Origin: Hyphomicrobiales bacterium
GTDB taxonomy: Bacteria > Pseudomonadota > Alphaproteobacteria > Rhizobiales > Beijerinckiaceae
Assembly: GCA_015655535.1 (NCBI GenBank)
Contig: JAATEW010000157.1
Span: forward strand, 1-29,016
Direction: 5' to 3'
DNA: 29,016 nt
Each line of letters starts with the position of its first letter. The first letter of the stretch is position 1. Position numbers and translations under genes: made by a program. Of this stretch, positions 24,201 to 29,016 are shown one piece after another. The notes below the pieces were generated by a model. That model searched no databases. It saw only the letters and a list, made by a program, of their open reading frames with translations, and was not told the origin of the DNA.

Positions 24201-24714
24201 GCAACGCGAGGCCATGCGGCGCGGTCAATTGATCCATGTCCTCTTGCAATATCTGCCCGCGGTCGCGCCCGAACGCCGGTCATCGATGGGCGAGGCCTTT
24301 CTTGCGGCTCGCGCCGAAGACATCGCCGCGCCCGAACGCACAAAAATCGTCGAAGACGTCTTGGCTGTCATCGATGCACCGAAGCTCGCCCAGCTTTTTG
24401 CAGCGGGCTCGAAAGCCGAACTGCCTATCACAGGACGCATTCTGCATAAGGGCGTACCTATCGATGTCATCGGCCAAGTCGATCGAATCGCCGAAGGGGA
24501 GACGGGCGTGCTGATTGCCGATTTCAAAACCGGCGGCCAGCATGATGCCGACGGTCCACCGCACGATTATTTGATTCCAATGGCGCTTTACCGTGCCGCT
24601 TTGGCACCGCTTTGGCCGCGAAAACAGCTTCTGATGCTGCTGATCTGGACCTATGGGCCGAAGATCGTCACATTGAGCGAGGCTGCCCTCGACCATGCGC
24701 TGGAGGCGCTGTGA
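21265..24714 (+). CDS. addA: AddA, helicase-nuclease subunit of AddAB
   Basis: This 1149-residue UvrD-family helicase has Walker A SANAGSGKTHVL (GSGKT at 32-36), LTFTKAAAANMAQRV, Walker B VDEAQDTS (about 404-411), the GDDKQSIFSFQGA motif, and motif VI-like RRLLYVALTRAEERLYI. The C-terminal RecB-type nuclease carries LIADFKTGG (Asp1086, Lys1088). All helicase motifs are intact. It acts with AddB on double-strand DNA ends. The ATG overlaps the addB stop by ATGA, so the subunits are translationally coupled. Confidence 0.96.
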   Translation: MTLANEIPHDTRVRQHNASDPAQSVWVSANAGSGKTHVLVQRVLRLLLNGVPPAKILCLTFTKAAAANMAQRVFAALAEWTRLDDQALRAAIIETGATVKDNATLVFARRLFARTVETPGGLKIQTIHAFCERLLHVFPFEANVPARFEVLEDLRQAALLEQARLDVLTHAAQDKGALGAHLDRLVNETSGEGFDGLIQEAMRQAFLFRKMPPGAVEARLRRVLLLTPDDSITSVTEEMIEGGIPPARWGEIAAFLDQSSKVTDQGRAALFREAAGAWRMRQAEVCADFYLQIFFTEDGKGTPAKNLMTGTPAKARPDLLAELQSEQRRLETLRDKAKAAATFERTDALLAIAREVFARYEHFKSARGLLDFNDLIEKTLALLARSDARWVLYKLDRGIDHILVDEAQDTSEAQWKILEELMSDFAVGADAGSARRTFFAVGDDKQSIFSFQGAAPHMFHEMRRMLEKKFKAGNEPFAHVELNMSFRSVPAVLNAVDTIFDRPEHKKGVVEDIWIEHAALKRDLPGLVEFWPLAGAQQRDAPADWSLPLDALDEQDPPSIVANRIAAKIAALLSPNSGEYVFDSKTRLPRNIRADDILILVRTRGPFFEAVIRALKQSNVPVAGADRLELTAHIAVMDLIAAGRAALLPQDDLTLAAVLKSPLVGLDDDDLMMIAPRRTGSLFEALAQSSETRHQQAFARISAWSGRAAKDLPFAFYMRLLSEDNGRRDMEARLGPEACDAMDEFLRLALLHETEPAPSLSLFLDGLEKIDLTVKRDMETSAEAVRVMTVHAAKGLEAKIVFLPDTCGAPGSHHDPKLFTLGSAGEGAILAWSPRKAEDCTAVAAARQQARGAAEEEYRRLLYVALTRAEERLYIAGFHGTRAPQPECWYGMIKAALENDLEPAPAFWNREETLLRRFSPGTRPVPSPAEVPAKQDGAPALPGWLRARAAYEAAPRPPLRPSSALAAADAFETKPVSSAQREAMRRGQLIHVLLQYLPAVAPERRSSMGEAFLAARAEDIAAPERTKIVEDVLAVIDAPKLAQLFAAGSKAELPITGRILHKGVPIDVIGQVDRIAEGETGVLIADFKTGGQHDADGPPHDYLIPMALYRAALAPLWPRKQLLMLLIWTYGPKIVTLSEAALDHALEAL

Positions 24715-24721
24715 GGCTCCC

Positions 24722-24740
24722 TCAAGCCACAGCGGCTTGA
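24722..24740. other. Short stem-loop after addA
   Basis: TCAAGCC and GGCTTGA pair perfectly around a 5-base loop, 8 bases after the addA stop. No T-run follows, and its right arm overlaps the candidate trxA -35 element. Confidence 0.35.
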
Positions 24741-24765
24741 CGGCAAGGGGTCCACTTCTTACGTT
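24737..24765 (+). promoter_or_regulatory. Candidate trxA promoter
   Basis: CTTGACG gives a strong alphaproteobacterial -35 (TTGACG at 24737-24742), with a 17-bp spacer and TACGTT as a weak -10 (24760-24765), about 55 bp before the trxA start. This would give trxA its own transcript separate from addAB. Confidence 0.4.
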
Positions 24766-24819
24766 GCAAACCGAACAGTCGCGGGAATAGGCCCGCTTCC
24801 TCGAACTTAAGAGATGAAA

Positions 24820-25140
24820 ATGGCCACTGTGAAAGTCACGGACGCCAACTTCGCCAATGAGGTTGTCGGCGCCACCGGGCCCGTCGTGGTTGATTTCTGG
24901 GCGGAATGGTGCGGTCCTTGTAAGATGATCGGCCCGTCGCTTGAAGAAATCGCCGACGAGCTTCAAGGCAAGGTCACCATCGCCAAGCTCAATGTGGATG
25001 AGAATCCGGGCGTTGCCGGCACTTATGGCATCCGGTCCATCCCGACCTTGATGATCTTCAAGGGCGGCAAGCTGGCCACTCAGAAGGTCGGCGCCGCACC
25101 CAAAGGCGAGCTCAAGAAATGGATTTCGGAGGCGCTTTAA
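24820..25140 (+). CDS. trxA: Thioredoxin
   Basis: This 106-residue thioredoxin has the redox motif WCGPC (Cys31, Cys34) in VVVDFWAEWCGPCKMIGP, the buried Asp25, and the cis-proline segment RSIPTLMIFKGGK. Length is standard. Two ATGs lie 6 bases apart; the second (24820) has AAGAG at proper spacing and gives the usual MATVKVTD start, so it is preferred. The protein is a general cytoplasmic disulfide reductant. The addA-trxA order is common in related alphaproteobacteria. A strong terminator follows. Confidence 0.96.
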   Translation: MATVKVTDANFANEVVGATGPVVVDFWAEWCGPCKMIGPSLEEIADELQGKVTIAKLNVDENPGVAGTYGIRSIPTLMIFKGGKLATQKVGAAPKGELKKWISEAL

Positions 25141-25166
25141 TCGCGTTTCTTCCCGTCCAGGACTCG

Positions 25167-25193
25167 AAAAGGACCTCGAAAGAGGTCCTTTTT
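25167..25193 (+). terminator. Intrinsic terminator of trxA
   Basis: GGACCTC and GAGGTCC form a perfect stem capped by a GAAA tetraloop, flanked by an A-run on the left and TTTTT on the right, 26 bases after the trxA stop. It is the clearest rho-independent terminator in the window. The A/T flanks extend the stem. Confidence 0.92.
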
Positions 25194-25237
25194 GCTTGGT
25201 TTGAGCCGGGCCTCGGCGGGCTCCGGACGAAGCGGCC

Positions 25238-25870
25238 ATGACCTATATGGTCAAGGAGATTTTTCTCACCCTTCAAGGCGAAGGCGCGCAGGCTGGCCGC
25301 GCCGCCGTCTTCTGCCGCTTCGCCGGCTGCAATCTCTGGTCGGGCCGCGAGGCGGATCGCGACGGCGCGCTTTGCCGGTTCTGCGATACGGATTTCGTCG
25401 GCACCGATGGGCAAGGCGGCGGATCCTTTGCAACGCCCGAGGCTCTGGCCGAGGCGATCGCCAAAACCTGGGGGCCGAACAAAGCTGGCCGCTTCGTCGT
25501 CTTCACCGGTGGCGAACCTTTGCTGCAATTGGACGAGGCTCTGCTCGATGCCATGCACGCCAAAGGCTTCGAAGTCGCGGTTGAAACAAATGGCACGCTT
25601 TTGCCGCCGAAAGGGCTCGATTGGCTCTGCATCAGCCCGAAGGCCGATGCGCCTTTCGTCGCGACCTCCGGCGACGAGTTGAAGCTCGTCTTTCCGCAAG
25701 AGCATTTGATGCCCGACGCCATCGGCGATCTTCATTTTAAGCATTTCTGGCTGCAACCGATGGACGGGCCGCAAATCGCGGCGCATACACAGGCCGCCAT
25801 CGCCTATTGCTTGAAGCATCCGCGCTGGCGGCTCAGCCTTCAGACGCATAAGTTCATCGGTATTCCATGA
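25238..25870 (+). CDS. queE: 7-carboxy-7-deazaguanine synthase QueE
   Basis: This 210-residue radical-SAM enzyme converts 6-carboxy-5,6,7,8-tetrahydropterin to 7-carboxy-7-deazaguanine in queuosine precursor synthesis. It shows EIFLTLQGEGAQAG near the N-terminus and an expanded 4Fe-4S motif, Cys31-x14-Cys46-x2-Cys49, as in the QueE class that departs from CxxxCxxC. The SAM-binding FTGGEPLLQ, VETNGT and the final LSLQTHKFIGIP are also present. The ribosome binding site is weak. The stop overlaps the first of three tandem ATG repeats leading into queD. Confidence 0.94.
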   Translation: MTYMVKEIFLTLQGEGAQAGRAAVFCRFAGCNLWSGREADRDGALCRFCDTDFVGTDGQGGGSFATPEALAEAIAKTWGPNKAGRFVVFTGGEPLLQLDEALLDAMHAKGFEVAVETNGTLLPPKGLDWLCISPKADAPFVATSGDELKLVFPQEHLMPDAIGDLHFKHFWLQPMDGPQIAAHTQAAIAYCLKHPRWRLSLQTHKFIGIP

Positions 25871-25908
25871 AGATTGTCCAATGAAGATCGCTCAATGAAA
25901 ATCGTGCA
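25867..25908 (+). repeat. Three tandem 14-bp ATG units with two five-codon frames before queD
   Basis: Units at 25867, 25881 and 25895 read ATGAAGATTGTCCA, ATGAAGATCGCTCA and ATGAAAATCGTGCA. The third is the real queD start (MKIVQ...). The first two encode MKIVQ-stop and MKIAQ-stop, because 14 is not a multiple of three. Each TGA overlaps the next ATG as ATGA, and the queE TGA overlaps the first ATG. The result is a chain of three stop-start overlaps. The likely origin is duplication of the queD 5' end. Confidence 0.9.
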
Positions 25909-26251
25909 AGCCTTCAGCTTCGAAGCGGCGCATCAATTGCCGAATGTTCCCGAGACGCATCGCTGTCACCGGATGCACGGCCATTCCTATCGCGTCGAAT
26001 TGAAACTCGACGGCCCCGTCGATGCGCATACCGGCTTCGTCGCGGATTTCTTCGACATCGAAGCGGCGTTCAAGCCTTTTCTTGAGAAGCTCGATCATCA
26101 TTGCCTGAATGAGATTTCAGGGCTCGAGAATCCGACCGCCGAAAATATTGCCGTCTGGATCTGGGATAAGATCAAACCCGCTCTGCCGCAATTGGCGAGC
26201 GTGATCGTTTACGAAACGCGCGACTGCTGGGCGGACTATGACGGGAAATAA
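25895..26251 (+). CDS. queD: 6-carboxytetrahydropterin synthase QueD
   Basis: This 118-residue protein of the PTPS/QueD family makes 6-carboxytetrahydropterin from dihydroneopterin triphosphate, the step before QueE. Zinc ligands are His13, His28 and His30 (SFEAAHQL and CHRMHGHSY), and the catalytic Cys24 precedes them in THRCHRMHGH. LDHHCLNE and the late YETRDCWADY are also typical. The start is the third ATG of a tandem repeat; the frame opens earlier at a TTG (25874), which is unlikely. It is translationally linked to queE and overlaps the DoxX-like gene by 14 bases. queC is not in the window. Confidence 0.95.
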   Translation: MKIVQAFSFEAAHQLPNVPETHRCHRMHGHSYRVELKLDGPVDAHTGFVADFFDIEAAFKPFLEKLDHHCLNEISGLENPTAENIAVWIWDKIKPALPQLASVIVYETRDCWADYDGK

Positions 26252-26681
26252 AATCACGCTCGAACAGGGCCGCGCCATCGCGCGCTGGGTGCTGGCGATT
26301 CTCTATTTCGGCGCCGGTCTACTGCATCTCTATTTCGCCGAAGCGCTTTTGCAAATCGTGCCGGACTGGGTGCCATTCGCACGCCATGTCGTTTTCTTCA
26401 CCGGCCTATGCGAAATCATCGGCGCCATCGCACTTCTGACCCACAGCTTGCGCAGGGCCGCGGGCGTCGCCTTCGCTCTTTACGCTTTGGCTGTCTGGCC
26501 TGCGAACATCAAGCAGGCGATCGAGGGCATACCGCTTGGCGAGATGCAGCTCGGCTGGTGGTACCATGCGCCGCGCCTCGCGTTTCAGCCCGTTCTGATC
26601 TGGTGGGCTTTATTCGCGGGCGAGGTCATCACCTGGCCCTTCGGACGAAGCCGCGATCCTCAGATCGGCAAGGCCGAATAA
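26238..26681 (+). CDS. DoxX-like four-helix membrane protein
   Basis: This 147-residue protein has four hydrophobic helices (WVLAILYFGAGLLHLYF, HVVFFTGLCEIIGAIALL, AAGVAFALYALAVWPANI and PVLIWWALFAGEVI). This is the size and pattern of DoxX-family proteins, some of which take part in redox or quinone metabolism. GGCGGA precedes the ATG, and the first 14 bases overlap queD, so it is the third gene of the queE-queD operon. A link to queuosine is not implied by the fold. Confidence 0.8.
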   Translation: MTGNKITLEQGRAIARWVLAILYFGAGLLHLYFAEALLQIVPDWVPFARHVVFFTGLCEIIGAIALLTHSLRRAAGVAFALYALAVWPANIKQAIEGIPLGEMQLGWWYHAPRLAFQPVLIWWALFAGEVITWPFGRSRDPQIGKAE

Positions 26682-26717
26682 AAAGCCTCCCGCGACGCGT
26701 CGCGTCCGGGAGGCTTT
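26682..26717. terminator. Bidirectional terminator with inner palindrome
   Basis: AAAGCCTCCCG (26682-26692) and CGGGAGGCTTT (26707-26717) pair perfectly over 11 bp, with A and T ends suited to both directions. It separates the queE-queD-doxX genes from the converging glycine-zipper gene. A second perfect 14-bp palindrome, CGCGACGCGTCGCG (26691-26704), overlaps the left arm and loop and can form a competing fold. Confidence 0.85.
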
Positions 26718-26736
26718 CATTCACGAGCTACGATGA

Positions 26737-26976
26737 TTACCGGGCGCGATCGTGATCGGTATCGCGGGCGCTGGAACGGCCGCTGTCCATGTTGCGCTCA
26801 TGCGCACGATGATGCCCATAGGCACAGCCCGCCGCGGCGCCGACGCCGCCATGGCCGACCATATGGCCCGCGATGCCGCCGACGATGGCTCCCGTCACGC
26901 AACCGGCCGAAGCCGGCGCAATTGACGTCACCGACGCCAGGCCAAGAACCACGGGAATCAAAAGCAGTTTCCGCAT
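26737..26976 (-). CDS. Small exported glycine-zipper protein
   Basis: This 79-residue protein has a signal peptide (MRKLLLIPVVLGLASVTSIAPASA), then Cys and a glycine-zipper segment (CVTGAIVGGIAGHMVGHGGVGAAAGCAYG). The tail is charged and His/Arg/Asp-rich. The Cys after the signal is in an ASAGC context, which is not a strict lipobox, so lipidation is uncertain. A strong GAGGAGA precedes the ATG; an upstream in-frame extension is not needed. Glycine-zipper proteins insert in or associate with the cell envelope. The exact role is unknown. Confidence 0.8.
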   Translation of the reverse strand: MRKLLLIPVVLGLASVTSIAPASAGCVTGAIVGGIAGHMVGHGGVGAAAGCAYGHHRAHERNMDSGRSSARDTDHDRAR

Positions 26977-27083
26977 AAATCTCTCCTCTGATGCCAAAGC
27001 GGGACGAATGTAACCGAACGGTCTTCGGCCGCCTCTCGCTCTAGCTGTGACAGGCCAACTGTCTCAAAGCGAAATGGTTCAGA

Positions 27084-28403
27084 TTATTCCGGCGGCGTGC
27101 CGTTCAGCTTCAACACCGCGCCCGCGAGAAACAGACTTCCGGCGATCAGAATGCGCGGCGGCACGCGCCATTCGCGCACGGCGAGATAGCGCAGCGCGGA
27201 CTCCACGCTTTCGCAAGCCGCCGCCGCAATGCCGACCTCTGCCGCAGCCGCGGCCACCTCGCGCGGTGTACGTGCGAGCGCCTGCTCGGCTTCGACGGGC
27301 ACCGCGAGCACTTCCTGCGCGAGCCCTGCGAAAGCCCGCAAAAAACCCGCCGTATCTTTCGACGCCAAGGTTCCGCAAATCAGGATCAGCGGCCTTGGCA
27401 CCTTATCCTCGAAATCGGCCATGGCCTGGCCGAGCACCCGTCCGCCATCCTCATTATGGCCGCCGTCGAGCCAGATGTCGGCGCCTTCCGGCGCGAGATC
27501 CGCCACCTCGCCTTTTGTCAGATGCTGCAGACGTGCCGGCCATTGCGCCTGCGTCATGCCCTTCTCGTAAGCCTCGACCGGCAGATCGAGATTGAGCCGG
27601 CGCAAAGTCGCAATCGCCGCCGCCGCATTATTATATTGATGCCGGCCGGGAAGCCGCGGCAGGGGCAGATCGAGCAGGCCGTCTTGATCTTCATAGATCA
27701 GCCTGCCGTTTTCTTCGCGTCCCATATAATCCTGGCCTGCGACCCAATAAGGCGCGCCGACGCGCAGGGCCTCGCGTTCGAGCACGGCCAGCGCATCCTC
27801 CTGCTGCGTGCTGAAGATCGCGGGTGCGCCTTCCTTCAATATGCCCGCTTTCTCATAGGCGATCTTCTCGACCGTGAAGCCCAGATATTCCGGATGATCG
27901 AAGGAGACCGGCGTGATCGTGGTCGCCGCCGGATGCGCGACGACATTGGTCGCATCGATGCGGCCGCCGAGGCCGACTTCGAGCAGAAGAAAATCGGCTT
28001 TGTGCTCGCTGAAGATCTTGAAAGCCGCCGCCGTCGTGATCTCGAAGAAGGTGATCGGCAAGCCTTTGTTCAGCTTCTCGCAATCGGTCAAGGCGGCGGC
28101 GAGTTCGACATCGCCGACGAGCCGCCCTCCCCCTTTATGCGCAAGCCTAATGCGCTCGTGAAAGCGCACGAGATGCGGCGATGTATAGACATGCACGCCC
28201 TTGCCCGCCGCCTCCAGGATCGCGCGCATGAAGGCAATCGTCGAGCCCTTGCCATTCGTGCCCGCCACATGAATGACCGGCGGCAGCCTGTCTTGCGGCG
28301 ATCCCATGTCTTTCAACAGCCGCTCGATCCGGCCGAGCGACAGGTCGATCTTCAACGGGTGCAAAGACAGAAGACGCGAAAGGATCTGATCCCAATGATC
28401 CAT
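27084..28403 (-). CDS. folC: Bifunctional folylpolyglutamate/dihydrofolate synthase FolC
   Basis: This 439-residue Mur-ligase-family enzyme adds glutamate to dihydropteroate and to folates using ATP. It has the P-loop HVAGTNGKGST (GTNGKGS at 48-54), TSPHLVRFHERIRL and LLEVGLGGRIDATN. It also has SFDHPEYLGFTVEKIAYEKAGI, the central LPGRHQYNNAAAAIA, and DGGHNEDGGRVL in the C-terminal domain. Length and motifs are complete. It follows accD by 19 bases on the same strand, an arrangement common in proteobacteria, and is probably co-transcribed with it. Confidence 0.96.
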   Translation of the reverse strand: MDHWDQILSRLLSLHPLKIDLSLGRIERLLKDMGSPQDRLPPVIHVAGTNGKGSTIAFMRAILEAAGKGVHVYTSPHLVRFHERIRLAHKGGGRLVGDVELAAALTDCEKLNKGLPITFFEITTAAAFKIFSEHKADFLLLEVGLGGRIDATNVVAHPAATTITPVSFDHPEYLGFTVEKIAYEKAGILKEGAPAIFSTQQEDALAVLEREALRVGAPYWVAGQDYMGREENGRLIYEDQDGLLDLPLPRLPGRHQYNNAAAAIATLRRLNLDLPVEAYEKGMTQAQWPARLQHLTKGEVADLAPEGADIWLDGGHNEDGGRVLGQAMADFEDKVPRPLILICGTLASKDTAGFLRAFAGLAQEVLAVPVEAEQALARTPREVAAAAAEVGIAAAACESVESALRYLAVREWRVPPRILIAGSLFLAGAVLKLNGTPPE

Positions 28404-28422
28404 GAAAGGTCCTTGAGCCGCC

Positions 28423-29016
28423 CTATTCCGCCGCGATGGCTTGCGGCTGCGTCAGCAATCCGCAGAGCCTTGCCAGCGTCGCGCGCAGATCGTGGCGCTT
28501 GACGACCATATCGACCATGCCATGGGCTTCGAGATATTCCGCCTTCTGGAACCCTTCGGGCAGAGTTTCGCGGATCGTCTGCTCGATGACGCGTGCGCCG
28601 GCAAAGCCGATCACAGCGCCCGGCTCAGCGATGTGAATATCGCCCAGCATCGCATAGGACGCCGTGACGCCGCCTGTCGTCGGATTGGTGAGCACGACGA
28701 TATAGGGCAGGCCCGCCTCACGCAGGCGCTGCACGGCGACCGTCGTGCGCGGCATTTGCATCAAAGAGAACATGCCCTCCTGCATGCGCGCGCCGCCGGA
28801 GGCCGTGAAGATGATGAAGGGCAGCTTGCGTTGCACGGCGGCGAGCATGCCGGTGACTATGGCCTCGCCCGCCGCGAGGCCGAGCGAGCCGCCCAAAAAG
28901 TCGAAGTCCTGCACCGCGGCGATGATATTGATCGCCTCGATCTTGCCCGCCGCGATCGTCACCGCATCGGGCGTGCTCGTCTTCAAGCGGTTTTCCTTGA
29001 GCCGGTCGGTATAGCG
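28423..29016 (-). CDS. accD: Acetyl-CoA carboxylase carboxyltransferase subunit beta, 3' part
   Basis: The last 197 codons are present; the frame runs off the window edge (first visible residues RYTDRLKENRLKTSTPDAV). Conserved segments are FDFLGGSLGLAAGEAIV, FTASGGARMQEGMFSLMQM, LTNPTTGGVTASYAMLGD, GFAGARVIEQTI and LPEGFQKAEYL, all typical of AccD. The N-terminal zinc ribbon lies outside. The subunit transfers carboxyl from carboxybiotin to acetyl-CoA with AccA, the first step of fatty-acid synthesis. The Glu-ended tail QPQAIAAE is short. Confidence 0.96.
   Translation of the reverse strand, partial: RYTDRLKENRLKTSTPDAVTIAAGKIEAINIIAAVQDFDFLGGSLGLAAGEAIVTGMLAAVQRKLPFIIFTASGGARMQEGMFSLMQMPRTTVAVQRLREAGLPYIVVLTNPTTGGVTASYAMLGDIHIAEPGAVIGFAGARVIEQTIRETLPEGFQKAEYLEAHGMVDMVVKRHDLRATLARLCGLLTQPQAIAAE

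Noticed and set aside
24280..25239. Minus-strand frame of 319 codons
   Set aside because: It spans the antisense of addA and trxA and crosses the trxA terminator; no recognisable family.
27456..28502. Plus-strand frame of 348 codons
   Set aside because: It is antisense to folC, which has all family motifs; the composition is that of a shadow frame.
1..29016. CRISPR arrays, insertion sequences, prophage or toxin-antitoxin genes
   Set aside because: No regularly spaced repeats, transposase or integrase motifs, or paired small toxin-like frames were found.

Overview
The window reads as a chromosomal segment of a GC-rich alphaproteobacterium, most likely of the Hyphomicrobiales (Rhizobiales). 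The reasons are the addB-addA-trxA block next to accD-folC, a rhizobial-type HemP/HmuP gene with an Irr-like upstream motif, and high GC at third codon positions. The family (for example Beijerinckiaceae) is a guess. I see no phage, insertion sequence, CRISPR array or rRNA. There is one tRNA, tRNA-Gly(CCC).

Layout. (1) 1-470: a divergent heme/iron module, with the start of an antibiotic-biosynthesis-monooxygenase-like (ABM) protein on the minus strand and a 59-residue hemP on the plus strand, separated by an AT-rich regulatory region. (2) 567-3000: a large minus-strand surface protein that joins a DUF3494 ice-binding domain to an autotransporter beta-barrel. It is preceded by a small hypothetical gene and an AT-rich region with a perfect 13-bp inverted repeat. 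(3) 3067-8302: a minus-strand biosynthetic operon made of a 2Fe-2S protein, a DHA2-type MFS exporter, a type III polyketide synthase, a SAM methyltransferase and a geranylgeranyl-reductase-like flavoprotein, mostly joined by ATGA overlaps. (4) 8481-11000: a PsiE-like membrane protein, then a two-gene encapsulin nanocompartment in which a DyP peroxidase with a C-terminal loading tag overlaps the shell gene. (5) 11145-14391: plus-strand stress or envelope genes (DUF302, Tat-exported metallo-beta-lactamase-fold protein, DUF983, catalase-like heme protein). (6) 14398-16709: a membrane diguanylate cyclase, an enoyl-CoA hydratase interrupted by an in-frame stop, and tRNA-Gly. (7) 16996-24714: an acyltransferase-3 protein, then addB-addA for double-strand-break repair. 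(8) 24820-26681: trxA with a strong terminator, then queE-queD (queuosine/7-deazaguanine precursor synthesis) and a DoxX-like membrane protein. (9) 26737-29016: a glycine-zipper lipoprotein-like small protein, folC and the 3' part of accD, all on the minus strand.

How the parts fit. The polyketide operon looks self-contained: scaffold synthesis, methylation, reduction or hydroxylation, and export. The encapsulin and DyP genes are translationally coupled, so cargo and shell are made together. The most unusual small-scale structure is the queE-queD junction. There a 14-bp unit that begins with ATG is repeated three times, so that two five-codon open frames, each ending in an ATGA overlap, lie between the queE stop and the real queD start. 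The other leading observations are the ice-binding/autotransporter fusion, the interrupted enoyl-CoA hydratase gene (which looks like two nearby compensating deletions), and several perfect inverted repeats in intergenic regions.
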